The translations under genes were made by a program, and so were the position numbers. DNA of 64,000 nt, taken from the NCBI RefSeq assembly GCF_003226555.1, contig NZ_QKQS01000023.1, forward strand, positions 563,263 to 627,262. The letters run 5' to 3'. This DNA is from Rhodopseudomonas palustris (GTDB lineage: Bacteria; Pseudomonadota; Alphaproteobacteria; Rhizobiales; Xanthobacteraceae). The notes below the pieces were generated by a model, which worked only from the letters and a program-made list of their open reading frames with translations, was not told the DNA's origin and searched no databases. Every line of letters starts with the position of its first letter. Within the stretch, counting starts at the first letter, position 1. Below, piece after piece: positions 28,183 through 36,899 of this stretch.

Positions 28183-29391
28183 CTACGCGCCCAGCACTTC
28201 GCCGAACCGCACCCAGGCTTTGCCGTCCCACTTCTGCAACTGCACCTGGGTCAGCGGACGATAGTCGGTCGGGCTGGTGTTGACGCGGATGCCGGGCAGC
28301 AGCGTCGGCAGCTCGACGTCCTTCAGATTGGTCGCCTGCGCCATGATGTTTTCGCGCGTCCAGGTGTCGTCGCACTGCGTCAGCACCTTCACCAGCGCCG
28401 ACGCCACCGTGTAGGCGTAAAGGTTGTAGAAATCGTCCTTGTTGCCTTCCGGGAAATAGCTCTGCATGAAGGCGAGGAAATCCTTGATGCCCTGATCGTC
28501 CTTCCAGGCCGGATCGGCGACGTCCTTGAGGTAGGCCGACGAGATCACGCCAATTGCGTTCTCGGGGCCGGCCGGGCCGATCGTACCCGCATAGGACGAC
28601 GAGCCGCCGGTGATGTAGTGGCGGACCTGCCAGCGCGTCTCTGCCACCTTGCGGATCGCCTGCGCGGTGAACTTTGCAGTGGTGCCCGAGATCAGCGCAT
28701 CGGGCGCGGCGGCGCGGAGTTGCAGGATCTGGGAATCGATCGTCGGCTCGGAAGTCTCGTGCGAGATGGTGACGAGCTGACGCGCCTCGCGCTCGCCCAG
28801 CACGTCCTTGGCGCCGAGCACGAAATCCTTGCCGAAATCATCGTTCTGATACAGCACCGCGAACTTCGCGTCGGGCTTCTCGGCCAGCATGTGCTTGACG
28901 AAGATCGCCGCCTCGGTCCGCGCGCTCGGCGCGAAGCCGATGCTCCACGGATGCGCCTTGTAGTCGCTCCATTTGTCGCCATTCACCGACAGGAACAGAT
29001 GCGGGATCTTCTTGGCATTGGCGTATTTGACGATCGCCGAATTGGGTGCGGTGCCGAGATTGCTGAACAGCAGCGCCACCTCGTCGCTCTCGACCAGCTT
29101 GCGGGTCTGCTCCACGGTCTTGGCCGGGTTGAAAGCGTCGTCGTAATAGATGAAATCGATTTTGCGCCCGGCGATGCCGCCGCGGTCGTTGATCATCTTG
29201 AAATACGCGGCCTGGCAGCGCGCCTGCACCCCATAGGCCGACACCGGACCGCTCTGCGGCGAGGTGCTGCCGATGCGGATGCTGGTCGGCGTGATGCCGG
29301 TGGTGTCTGCGGCCTGCGCCTTCAACGATGTCGCCACCAGCATCGTGGCGGTGGTGCCGAGCAGAAACCGGCGGCGATCCATGGCTTTCAT
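28183..29391 (-). CDS. Orphan ABC solute-binding protein (branched-chain amino acid / aromatic type)
   Basis: Periplasmic binding protein (Peripla_BP_6, LivJ-like), 402 residues. It has a Tat-like twin-Arg signal (MDRRRFLLGTTATMLVATSLKAQA). The mature part starts IRIGSTSPQSGPVSAYG and shows KIDFIYYDDAFNPAKTVEQ. In Rhodopseudomonas many such proteins bind aromatic acids or dicarboxylates. No permease or ATPase is adjacent. It is the last gene of the lyase operon, 18 bases after the alcohol dehydrogenase, so it probably captures that pathway's substrate. Confidence 0.9.
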   Translation of the reverse strand: MKAMDRRRFLLGTTATMLVATSLKAQAADTTGITPTSIRIGSTSPQSGPVSAYGVQARCQAAYFKMINDRGGIAGRKIDFIYYDDAFNPAKTVEQTRKLVESDEVALLFSNLGTAPNSAIVKYANAKKIPHLFLSVNGDKWSDYKAHPWSIGFAPSARTEAAIFVKHMLAEKPDAKFAVLYQNDDFGKDFVLGAKDVLGEREARQLVTISHETSEPTIDSQILQLRAAAPDALISGTTAKFTAQAIRKVAETRWQVRHYITGGSSSYAGTIGPAGPENAIGVISSAYLKDVADPAWKDDQGIKDFLAFMQSYFPEGNKDDFYNLYAYTVASALVKVLTQCDDTWTRENIMAQATNLKDVELPTLLPGIRVNTSPTDYRPLTQVQLQKWDGKAWVRFGEVLGA

Positions 29392-29409
29392 TGCGTTTCC
29401 CTTTTGTTG

Positions 29410-30450
29410 TTATTCGGCCGGTCCTTGACCGGGCCGCACCAGCACCTTGATCAGTGACTTCTCGGCGCGCAGCCGGTCGAAGATCTCGGGCAACTCGCCC
29501 AGCGAGACGACGCGCGAGATCATTGCGGCGGCGGTCGCGGCGTGGCCCGCCAGATAGCGGCTGACGTGATGGAAATCGGCCATCCTGTAGCCGAGCACGA
29601 ATTTGAGCGTCGCCTCCTTGCGGATCGCGGTGCGCGGCAGCACCCGGTCTTCGGTCATGCAGACGCCGACGATCACGGCACGGCCGCGCAGCGCCATGAC
29701 GTCGATGGTCTGCTGTAGAAAGCCGGGCGCGCCGACGCATTCGAAGACGATGCCCGGCGCGCCGATGCCGAGCCGGCTGAGCGCCGCCGGCAGACCTTCG
29801 GCGATCGGATCAATTGCCGCGACGGCGCCGATCTCCAGCGCGCAGGCGCGGCGGTTCGGATCCGGTTCGCTGAGGACCACCCGCGCGGCGCCGGCATCGC
29901 GCGCCATCAGCACGACGCCGAGACCGATCGGCCCGCCGCCGATCACCAGCACGTCGGCGCCCTGCATCGGGCCGCAGACATCGACCGCATGGCGCGCCAC
30001 CGCCAGCGGCTCCATCAGCGCGCCATCACGCAGGCTGACATGATCCGGCAGGCGGATCGCCTGCCCGGCGCGGATCCGCACGTAGTCCGCATAGGCGCCC
30101 GGCAAGTCTGGGCGAAACCCCATGAAACTGCCGCTGGCGCAGGCCGCATCGCCGCCGCTGCGGCACGAGCCGCCCGCCGCGCAGGCGTCGCACAGCCAAT
30201 ACGGATTGGCCGCGACGCGGGTGCCGACCGTCCAGTCGGGGGCGGTCGACTGCACGATTTCGCCGGTGAACTCGTGCCCCATCACGGTGCCCGGCTGCAG
30301 CACGCCCGGCGTCTCGGCGGCGTGCAGATCCGAACCGCAGATGCCGGTGAACGCCACCTTGAGCAGCAGTTCGTTATCACCCAGCTCCGGCACGACAACG
30401 TCGCGCAGCACGAGCCGCTCCCCGGTCTTTTCGAACACCGCCGCTTTCAT
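29410..30450 (-). CDS. Zinc-dependent MDR alcohol/diol dehydrogenase
   Basis: NAD(P)-dependent medium-chain dehydrogenase, 346 residues, GGAGG before the ATG. Catalytic zinc ligands: Cys38 (TGICGSDLH) and His59-Glu60 (MGHE). Nucleotide-binding motif VIGGGPIGLG. The structural-zinc cysteines are Cys87, Cys90, Cys96 and Cys104: the usual third spacing is widened by three residues. Resembles butanediol, sorbitol and threonine dehydrogenases. It follows the ThDP lyase gene by 29 bases and probably oxidises a diol or hydroxy-ketone of that pathway. Confidence 0.88.
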   Translation of the reverse strand: MKAAVFEKTGERLVLRDVVVPELGDNELLLKVAFTGICGSDLHAAETPGVLQPGTVMGHEFTGEIVQSTAPDWTVGTRVAANPYWLCDACAAGGSCRSGGDAACASGSFMGFRPDLPGAYADYVRIRAGQAIRLPDHVSLRDGALMEPLAVARHAVDVCGPMQGADVLVIGGGPIGLGVVLMARDAGAARVVLSEPDPNRRACALEIGAVAAIDPIAEGLPAALSRLGIGAPGIVFECVGAPGFLQQTIDVMALRGRAVIVGVCMTEDRVLPRTAIRKEATLKFVLGYRMADFHHVSRYLAGHAATAAAMISRVVSLGELPEIFDRLRAEKSLIKVLVRPGQGPAE

Positions 30451-30479
30451 GAGATCGCCTCCGCGCTGATCTGAGCCGT

Positions 30480-32228
30480 TCATGCCTGCGGACGGATCGG
30501 GATGTTCTCGTAATAGGGGATCATGATCTCGCGCTTCTCGTCGCTGATCGTGCCGAGCGCCGCGACGGTGACCGGATGCACGACGTCCGGATCGATCATG
30601 ATCTCGATGCAGGACGGCCGACCCGACGCATAGGCGCGGGCGATCGCCGGTTCGATCTCGTCGAACTCGGTGACGCGCTCGGCGTGACACCCGAACGCGG
30701 CCGCGACGCTGGCGTAGTTGGTGCCACGCAGCTCGCTGATCGCGCTGTAATTGGCGCCGTACATGATCTGCTGGCCGTGGATCGACATGCCCCAGATCTC
30801 GTTGTTGAGAACGATGGTGCAGATCGGCAGGCGGTGCCGGCTCATCGTGTCGAACTCCTGGATGTGGAAGCCCATCGCGCCGTCGCCGGTGATCTGCATC
30901 ACCCGCTTGTCCGGATCGACAACCTGCGTGCCGATCGACTGACCGGGGCCAGTGCCGAGGCAGCCGAGATAGCCAACGCCCTGGACGTGGCCGGGCTGGT
31001 TGGTGCGCAGATGGAAGGCGGCCCAGCTCGCGGCCTCGCCGCCGTCGAGCACGATCGCTGCGTCCGGCCCCGCCGCCCGCACCGCGGCTTCCGCGGCCCA
31101 GAACGGATGGATGCCTTTCGGCCCCTGCTTGTCCGGAAACATGCCGCGCATTTTGGTCGGCGCCGCGGTCACGGCCCCGATCCAGGCCGGACGCTGCGGC
31201 CAGGCTTCGGCCGCGGCGGCCGCCCGCAGCGTGGTCAGCGCGGCGCCGACATCGGCGACGATCGGCAACTCGACATGGCGCAGCCGGCCGAGTTCGGCGG
31301 CGTCGCTGTGCACCTGAATCAGCTTTGCATCCTCGGGAAAGAACGCGGTGCTGCGGCCGGCGAGGCGGAAGCCGAACCGCGTCCCCAGCAGCAGCGCGGC
31401 GTCCGGGCGCTGCGCCGACAGCAGCGCCAGATTGCCGACAACCTGACCGTTGAGCGGATGACTGCTCGGAAACACGCCCATGCCGCGGGTGTTCGACACC
31501 ACAGGGATCTGCGTGGCCTCGGCCAGCGCAACGAGATCGTCGCGGCAATCCGAATAGCGCGCCTCGCCACCGACCACGATCACCGGCCGCTCGCTCGCTT
31601 TCAGGATCGCGATCGCCGTCTTGATCTCATCCGGATGCGGCGCCGGGCGGGGGTGGATGTTGAGGCCGTGCGCCGGGCGGACGTCGTCCTTGTGGGCGCG
31701 CATGTGCAGCACGTCGATCGGCACGTCGAGCAGCACAGCGCCGCGGCGCCCGGTGGTGGCTTTGCGGATCGCCAGCGCGGTGAGGTCCGGGATGCGCTCG
31801 GTGTTGGTGATGCGATGCGCGTATTTCACCATCGGCAAGGTGACGGCGATCTGATCGACGCCGCCCTGCAACGCATTGGTCTCGGCTTCGCGCAGCGGCG
31901 GCGAGCCGACGATGAACAACGTCGGGATGCTGTCGAGCTGCGCGTTGAGAATTGCCGTGACGCCGTTGGTGAAGCCGGGGCCGGCGGTGATCACGCAGAC
32001 GCCGAGCTTGCCGGTGGCGCGCGCATAACCATCAGCGGCGTGACCGGCCGAGGATTCGTGCCGGAAATCGATCAGCCGGATCTCGTTGGCTATGCAGCCG
32101 CGATAGAAGGATTCGAGATGACCGCCGTGCAGGGCGAACACGGTGTCGACGCCGGCGTCACGAAGCGTGCGGGCGAGCAGTTCGCCGCCCTCGAGCCAGT
32201 CGCCGGCCGATGAAGTCGCTGCGGACAT
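30480..32228 (-). CDS. ThDP-dependent carboligase/lyase resembling benzaldehyde lyase
   Basis: 582 residues from ATG 32228. It has the three-domain ThDP fold: PYR domain with the catalytic Glu58 (DFRHESSAGH), a central TPP_enzyme_M domain, and the PP domain motif GDGAMGFHIQEFDT...NN. The N-terminus EGGELLARTL, LHGGHLESF and the TAGPGFTNGVTAI-like segment parallel Pseudomonas benzaldehyde lyase. His37 sits where that enzyme's active-site His29 lies. The likely chemistry is cleavage or formation of 2-hydroxy-ketones (acyloins or benzoins). Acetolactate synthase or oxalyl-CoA decarboxylase-like activity are alternatives. Substrate not known. Confidence 0.85.
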   Translation of the reverse strand: MSAATSSAGDWLEGGELLARTLRDAGVDTVFALHGGHLESFYRGCIANEIRLIDFRHESSAGHAADGYARATGKLGVCVITAGPGFTNGVTAILNAQLDSIPTLFIVGSPPLREAETNALQGGVDQIAVTLPMVKYAHRITNTERIPDLTALAIRKATTGRRGAVLLDVPIDVLHMRAHKDDVRPAHGLNIHPRPAPHPDEIKTAIAILKASERPVIVVGGEARYSDCRDDLVALAEATQIPVVSNTRGMGVFPSSHPLNGQVVGNLALLSAQRPDAALLLGTRFGFRLAGRSTAFFPEDAKLIQVHSDAAELGRLRHVELPIVADVGAALTTLRAAAAAEAWPQRPAWIGAVTAAPTKMRGMFPDKQGPKGIHPFWAAEAAVRAAGPDAAIVLDGGEAASWAAFHLRTNQPGHVQGVGYLGCLGTGPGQSIGTQVVDPDKRVMQITGDGAMGFHIQEFDTMSRHRLPICTIVLNNEIWGMSIHGQQIMYGANYSAISELRGTNYASVAAAFGCHAERVTEFDEIEPAIARAYASGRPSCIEIMIDPDVVHPVTVAALGTISDEKREIMIPYYENIPIRPQA

Positions 32229-32269
32229 TATTTGTTTCCTTTTGTTGTTGGTCTGCGCGGAGGGGCGGC

Positions 32270-33058
32270 TCAGGGCGCGGGTGCCAGATGTCCGAGGAAA
32301 TTCGGCTGCCCGGTTCGGGCGGTCAGCCCGCCATCGACCGCTAACGCGACGCCGGTGACGTAGGAGGCGTCGTCGGATGCCAGGAACGCGATGGCGCCGG
32401 CGATTTCCTCGGGCGAGCCGGGACGGCCGAGCGGAATCAGCCGGTCGTACTCGGCCATTACCGCGGCGTTGTCGCGCAGCTTCAGCGATAGCGGCGTCGC
32501 GGTCAGGCCCGGGCACACCGCGTTCACGCGGAGGCCGTCGCGGCTGTAATCCAGTGCCATGTTGCGGGTGAGATTGATCACCGCTCCCTTGGCGGCGTTG
32601 TAGGCGGCGAAGCCGTAATCGCCGGCGAGCCCGGAGATCGACGCGGTGTTGACGATATTGCCGCGGGTCTTGATCAGATGCGGAATCGCGGCGCGGCTCG
32701 CGTGAAAGATCGAGTCCACGCAGATCCGGAACACGCGATGCCAAGCCTCCGGCGTCACCTCGGTGATCCGGCCGAACGCGCCCATGCCGGCATTGTTGAT
32801 CAGGATATCGAGCCGGCCCTGCTCTTGTGCGGCGGCGGCGATCAGCGCGGCGACCTGCTCAGCCACGGTGACGTCGGCCACCATCGTCGAGATCCGCGCA
32901 CTGACATCGGCCAGCGATTCGGCCTGCCGGGCCAGACCGTCCTGATCGATATCCGACAGATAGACATACGCGCCTTCGCGCGCGAGGCGGGCAGCCGTGG
33001 CGGCACCAATGCCCGATGCGGCTGCCGTGACGACAGCGACCTTGCCGTTGAAACGCAT
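32270..33058 (-). CDS. Classical short-chain dehydrogenase/reductase (SDR)
   Basis: NAD(P)-binding oxidoreductase of 262 residues. Cofactor motif TAAASGIG (a variant of TGxxxGIG), NNAGMG, and the catalytic Ser-Tyr-Lys: NTASISGLAG, YNAAKGA. Asp at the end of beta-2 (LSDIDQ) suggests NAD rather than NADP. First gene of the lyase operon, with GGGAGG upstream, under the palindromic operator shared with the TetR gene. Likely oxidises a secondary alcohol to a ketone or hydroxy-ketone. Confidence 0.9.
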   Translation of the reverse strand: MRFNGKVAVVTAAASGIGAATAARLAREGAYVYLSDIDQDGLARQAESLADVSARISTMVADVTVAEQVAALIAAAAQEQGRLDILINNAGMGAFGRITEVTPEAWHRVFRICVDSIFHASRAAIPHLIKTRGNIVNTASISGLAGDYGFAAYNAAKGAVINLTRNMALDYSRDGLRVNAVCPGLTATPLSLKLRDNAAVMAEYDRLIPLGRPGSPEEIAGAIAFLASDDASYVTGVALAVDGGLTARTGQPNFLGHLAPAP

Positions 33059-33124
33059 GGCGATGCGTCCTCCCGAAGTCCGCGCCGCTTGGCGGCTGCG
33101 GTGTGGCGTTGATCACCACTTTTA

Positions 33125-33140
33125 ATATAACGCGTTATAT
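33125..33140. promoter_or_regulatory. Perfect 16-bp palindrome, candidate TetR operator
   Basis: ATATAACGCGTTATAT, a perfect palindrome centred between the divergent SDR operon and the TetR gene. Its AT-rich ends stand out in GC-rich sequence and overlap the likely promoter of the SDR operon. Confidence 0.7.
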
Positions 33141-33259
33141 CTATTTCCCACGCTGGCCGTCAAGACGGGTAAAGTGGCCGTATCGCCGCAGCCGATTTCG
33201 CGAATGCCGCGCGGCCGACTACAACATCCCTCTCAGGTGACTCGCACAGGACCGAAGCA

Positions 33260-33922
33260 TTGCCCCCCCGCGAGCAGGCGCGCGAAGAACTGCGCCAGAA
33301 GATCATTGCCGGCGCCCGCGCGCTGTTATCGGAAATCGAGTCGGCAGAGTTCTCGATGCGCGCGCTCGCCGCGAAGGCCGGCGTCGCGCATATGACGCCC
33401 TACAACGTGTTCGGCTCGAAGCAGGCGGTGCTGCTCGCCGTGCTGGATGCCGACATGGCCGAGTTCGCTCGCGCGGTGCAGGAGCGCCACGTCGCCGATC
33501 CGTTGGCGGAACTTTACGAAGTGGTCGGGCTGTGCGCCGAGTTCTGGTTCTCGGACCCGTTATTCTACAAGACGCTGTATCGGGAACTGCTCGACCTGAA
33601 AGGCACGCCGCATCAGGCACTGGCGACGCCGCTACGCGACGGATTTTGGCGGCAGTTGACCCATGCGCTGGCGGATCGCGGCCATCTGCAGACGTTTGTC
33701 GCCGAGGCCCCGCTGGCGATGAATCTGCGCCGCATCACCCTGCAGGCGATCAGCGTCTGGATCGCCCGCGATCTCTCGAAGCGGGAAGTCGAAGCCGAAC
33801 TCGGTTATAGCATCTCGCTGGCTCTGCTCGGGGTCACTGTGCCAGCCTCGTCTTCCCGCGTACTCACGCGGCTGATGAACTACCAGGCCATCCTCGTCGA
33901 GGCTGGAGCTCGAGACGGCTAG
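33260..33922 (+). CDS. TetR/AcrR-family transcriptional repressor
   Basis: 220 residues, starting at TTG 33260 (ACAGGA upstream). The N-terminal TetR helix-turn-helix reads FSMRALAAKAGVAHMTPYNVFGSKQAV, shorter than the usual 60 residues but complete. The C-terminal ligand domain is all-helical (FYKTLYRELLDLKG). It is divergent from the SDR-lyase operon and faces a perfect palindrome, so it probably represses that operon and itself. Its inducer is unknown. Confidence 0.88.
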   Translation: MPPREQAREELRQKIIAGARALLSEIESAEFSMRALAAKAGVAHMTPYNVFGSKQAVLLAVLDADMAEFARAVQERHVADPLAELYEVVGLCAEFWFSDPLFYKTLYRELLDLKGTPHQALATPLRDGFWRQLTHALADRGHLQTFVAEAPLAMNLRRITLQAISVWIARDLSKREVEAELGYSISLALLGVTVPASSSRVLTRLMNYQAILVEAGARDG

Positions 33923-33975
33923 ATACTCGTCGGCGCGCGGGAAGAGCCGGGTCGATCGCGGACGGGCTCGCCGCC

Positions 33976-34764
33976 TCACAACAGCTCGGAGATTCCCTTC
34001 GCGGCGCTGAGCAGCGCGACGCCGCCGAGGCTGGCGATCGAGACCCGGCGATGCAGCCGTTCGCTGCCTCGGCGAAAGCCTTGTTCGCCGATCCAGGTGC
34101 CGACGATCATCACCGGCAACGCCATCGCGGCCAGCCACAGCACGTTCACGGTGGCGAGGCCGACCAGAGCGATGCTGGTGAAGCCGGCGATCGAGGTGGC
34201 GAGGAAGAACACCAGTAGCGAGGCCCGCACCGCGACCGCACGAAACGGCCCCGACATGTAATAGACGATCGCCGGCGGGCTCGGCATCGCGGCAAGGCCG
34301 TTGAACAGACCGCACAGCACGCCGACGCCGGTGGTCACCGGCGGCGACGGAATCTTCGCGATGGCAAAGCCGCGACCGAGCACGACGACCGCCGCGGCCG
34401 TGATGGTGGCGATCACGATCCGCGCCACCGGTGCCGGCGCGACGCTGAGCGCCAAAGCGCCGATCGGTGAGCCGATCACCGCGCCGACGATCAGCCAGCG
34501 CAGCGAGGCCCAGTGGCAGTCGCGATGATTGCGACGCAGATCATTGAGCCCGCCGAGCAGCTGCAACAGCACAGCGACCGGCACCGCTTTCGCCGGCGGC
34601 ATGAGCATGCCCATCAGCGGCACCGCGGCGAGCGCGAAGCCGAACCCGGTGAAGCCGCGCAGCAGCGCTGCCGCCAGCACTGCGCTGAGCACGCCGGCGA
34701 TCGCCATCGGCGACGGCAGCGTCGACAGGAAACTCGCAGACGCCTCGGCGATCAGCTCGTGCAT
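33976..34764 (-). CDS. TSUP (TauE/SafE-type) membrane exporter
   Basis: Integral membrane protein of 262 residues from ATG 34764 with about eight hydrophobic segments. It shows the TSUP signature LLRGFTGFGFALAAVPLMG and the second repeat GLFNGLAAMPSPPAI. Family members export sulfite, sulfoacetate or other organo-anions. It starts 4 bases after the aldehyde dehydrogenase stop, so the two are one unit; the pair recalls SafD-SafE. Substrate not shown by sequence. Confidence 0.85.
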   Translation of the reverse strand: MHELIAEASASFLSTLPSPMAIAGVLSAVLAAALLRGFTGFGFALAAVPLMGMLMPPAKAVPVAVLLQLLGGLNDLRRNHRDCHWASLRWLIVGAVIGSPIGALALSVAPAPVARIVIATITAAAVVVLGRGFAIAKIPSPPVTTGVGVLCGLFNGLAAMPSPPAIVYYMSGPFRAVAVRASLLVFFLATSIAGFTSIALVGLATVNVLWLAAMALPVMIVGTWIGEQGFRRGSERLHRRVSIASLGGVALLSAAKGISELL

Positions 34765-34768
34765 CGCG

Positions 34769-36280
34769 TCACCGCATATCGATGACGACGGTCTTCTTCT
34801 TGGTGAAGTGCTCGAGCATCGCCTCCAGCGACGCTTCCTTGCCGAGACCCGACTTGCGGAAGCCGCCATAGCTCAGATTCGGCTGGATGGTGAGGTTCTG
34901 ATTGACCTGAACGTAGCCGGCATCGAGCCGCTGCACGGTGCGCAGCGCGCTGCGCAGATCGTTGGTCCACACCGTCGCGGCCAGGCCGAACTCGCTGTCG
35001 TTGGCGCGCGCGATGACGTCGTCCTCGTCGTCCCACGGCTGCACGCAGACCACGGGGCCGAAGATCTCCTCGCGCATCAGCGGCGAATCTTCGGGTACAC
35101 CGGTGATGATGGTCGGCTGCAGGAACAACCCGTCCTTCAGATGCGCCGCGCCCGGCAGCTCGCCGCAGCGGTCGACCTTAGCGCCGGCGGTGCGGGCTCC
35201 GAGATCGATATAGGATTCGACCTTGGCCTTCTGCCGCTGCGAGATCACGGTGCCGATATCGGTCGCCTCGTCCAGCGGATCGCCGATTTTCAGCTTGTTC
35301 ACCGCTTCGCGCAGCGCCGCCACGAAAGCGTCGATCAGCTTGGCGTGAACGTAGATCCGGCTCGCCGCGGTGCAGCTCTGGCCCTGGCGGGTGAACCGCA
35401 TGCCGGCGATCGCGCCGGCGACGACCCGCGCCATATCGGCATCGGGATAGACGATCATCGGGCTCTTGCCACCGAGTTCGAGGCTGACCGGAATGATCTT
35501 CTTGGCCGCCATCTGGTAGATCAGCTCGCCGACCGCCTGCGAGCCGGTGAACGTGACCTTGGCGACCGCTGGATGCTCGACCAGCGCCGCACCGCAATCG
35601 CGGCCGGTGCCGCAGATCACGTTGAGCACGCCGTCCGGCAGCAGCTTGGCCATCAGCCGCGCCATTTCGATGGTCGCATACGGCGCTTCTTCGGAGGCTT
35701 TCACCACCACGGTGTTGCCCGCCACCAGCGCCGGGGCGATCTTCAGCATCATCAGCACCAGCGGCACGTTCCACGGCAGGATCGCGGCGACGACGCCGAG
35801 CGGTTCCCGGCTGGTGTAAGTGAGGATCTGCGGATCGAACGGCAGCGTCTCGCCCTTCAGTTCCGACGCGAGGCCCGCATACATCGTGATGATGTCGATC
35901 GCGGTCGCAACCTCGCCGCGGCATTCCGTCCGAATAGCTTTGCCGGTTTCCAGCGCCAGCACAGTGGCGATGACGTCGCTCTGCTCGGCGATCGCGCCTG
36001 CCGCGGCCGCAATCAGCTTGCCGCGCTGGCGCGCCGGCGTCGCTGCCCAGGCTGGGAACGCGGCCGACGCAGCCGCCACCGCGCGGGCGACATCGTCGCC
36101 GGTTGCGGCCGGCGCCTTGCCGATCACTTGCCCGGTCGCGGGATCGACGACGTCGAGCGTGGCGCCGCCGACGGACGGCACCAGGGCGTTGCCGATCAGG
36201 TGACGGGCCTGAAGTTGCGAGATCACCTCCGACACGGCGGGGGCGATGGCGGGATCGATGCGGGTGGCGATGTTGATCAT
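34769..36280 (-). CDS. NAD(P)-dependent aldehyde dehydrogenase
   Basis: Oxidises an aldehyde to the acid, 503 residues from ATG 36280. PWNVPLVLMMLKIAPAL, cofactor loop VTFTGSQAVG, catalytic Glu in LELGGKSP, catalytic Cys in RQGQSCTAA, and EEIFGPV. The substrate class cannot be read from the sequence. It is co-transcribed with the TSUP exporter and divergent from the SnoaL gene. Either aldehydes from the neighbouring C-C lyase or sulfoacetaldehyde would fit the context. Confidence 0.92.
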   Translation of the reverse strand: MINIATRIDPAIAPAVSEVISQLQARHLIGNALVPSVGGATLDVVDPATGQVIGKAPAATGDDVARAVAAASAAFPAWAATPARQRGKLIAAAAGAIAEQSDVIATVLALETGKAIRTECRGEVATAIDIITMYAGLASELKGETLPFDPQILTYTSREPLGVVAAILPWNVPLVLMMLKIAPALVAGNTVVVKASEEAPYATIEMARLMAKLLPDGVLNVICGTGRDCGAALVEHPAVAKVTFTGSQAVGELIYQMAAKKIIPVSLELGGKSPMIVYPDADMARVVAGAIAGMRFTRQGQSCTAASRIYVHAKLIDAFVAALREAVNKLKIGDPLDEATDIGTVISQRQKAKVESYIDLGARTAGAKVDRCGELPGAAHLKDGLFLQPTIITGVPEDSPLMREEIFGPVVCVQPWDDEDDVIARANDSEFGLAATVWTNDLRSALRTVQRLDAGYVQVNQNLTIQPNLSYGGFRKSGLGKEASLEAMLEHFTKKKTVVIDMR

Positions 36281-36491
36281 CGTATCACCTTGGCGATCCG
36301 GCCGCTGCCGCGAAGGTCCAGCGTGGCCCAAGCCATTGGGCCAGACGCCAGTGCTTCGCGTCTGGTCCGCCGAGACCGCGCCATCTGGTTCTAAGGCGTG
36401 AGCGGCGGCTCGTGACACGCTTTGCACGAAGCTGCCGGCGGGTCCGCGCCAATCACGGAAACGCTCGCGCGCCCACTACGATGGAATCGAC

Positions 36492-36899
36492 ATGTCCGAT
36501 CTCGATACTCAGCGCTTGCAGACGCTGCATCAGCTCTTCGACGCGTTCAACCGCCACGACGGCGCCGCGGTGATGACCGCAATGACCGACGACATCGTGT
36601 TCGATGCCGCGGCTGGCCCCGAGGCTTGCGGTCGCCGGATCGTCGGCACCGCCGATGTCCGCGCCGCATTCGAGACGACGTTCGCCACCTTCCCGGATGT
36701 GAGCTGGGAGTGCACCCGCCACGCCGTGTTCGGCGATCGCGGCATCTCTGAGTGGATCTTCCGCGCCACCACCAAGGACGGCGGCAAGATCGAGGCCGAA
36801 GGCGTCGATCTGTTCGGCTTTCGCGACGGCAAGATCTGCAGCAAGACCGCGTTCCGCAAGGACCGCCCGGTGCTGCCGGCGACGGGAGCATCGGCATGA
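36492..36899 (+). CDS. SnoaL-like (NTF2-fold) protein
   Basis: 135 residues, a small polyketide-cyclase/ketosteroid-isomerase-like fold. It starts LQTLHQLFDAFNRHDGAAVM, then DIVFDAAAGPEACG and a beta-sheet core (SEWIFRATTKDGGKIEAEGVD). These folds bind small hydrophobic molecules or act as isomerases and hydratases. Its stop overlaps the start of the FAD oxidase (ATGA), so the two are coupled. Exact role unknown. Confidence 0.8.
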   Translation: MSDLDTQRLQTLHQLFDAFNRHDGAAVMTAMTDDIVFDAAAGPEACGRRIVGTADVRAAFETTFATFPDVSWECTRHAVFGDRGISEWIFRATTKDGGKIEAEGVDLFGFRDGKICSKTAFRKDRPVLPATGASA

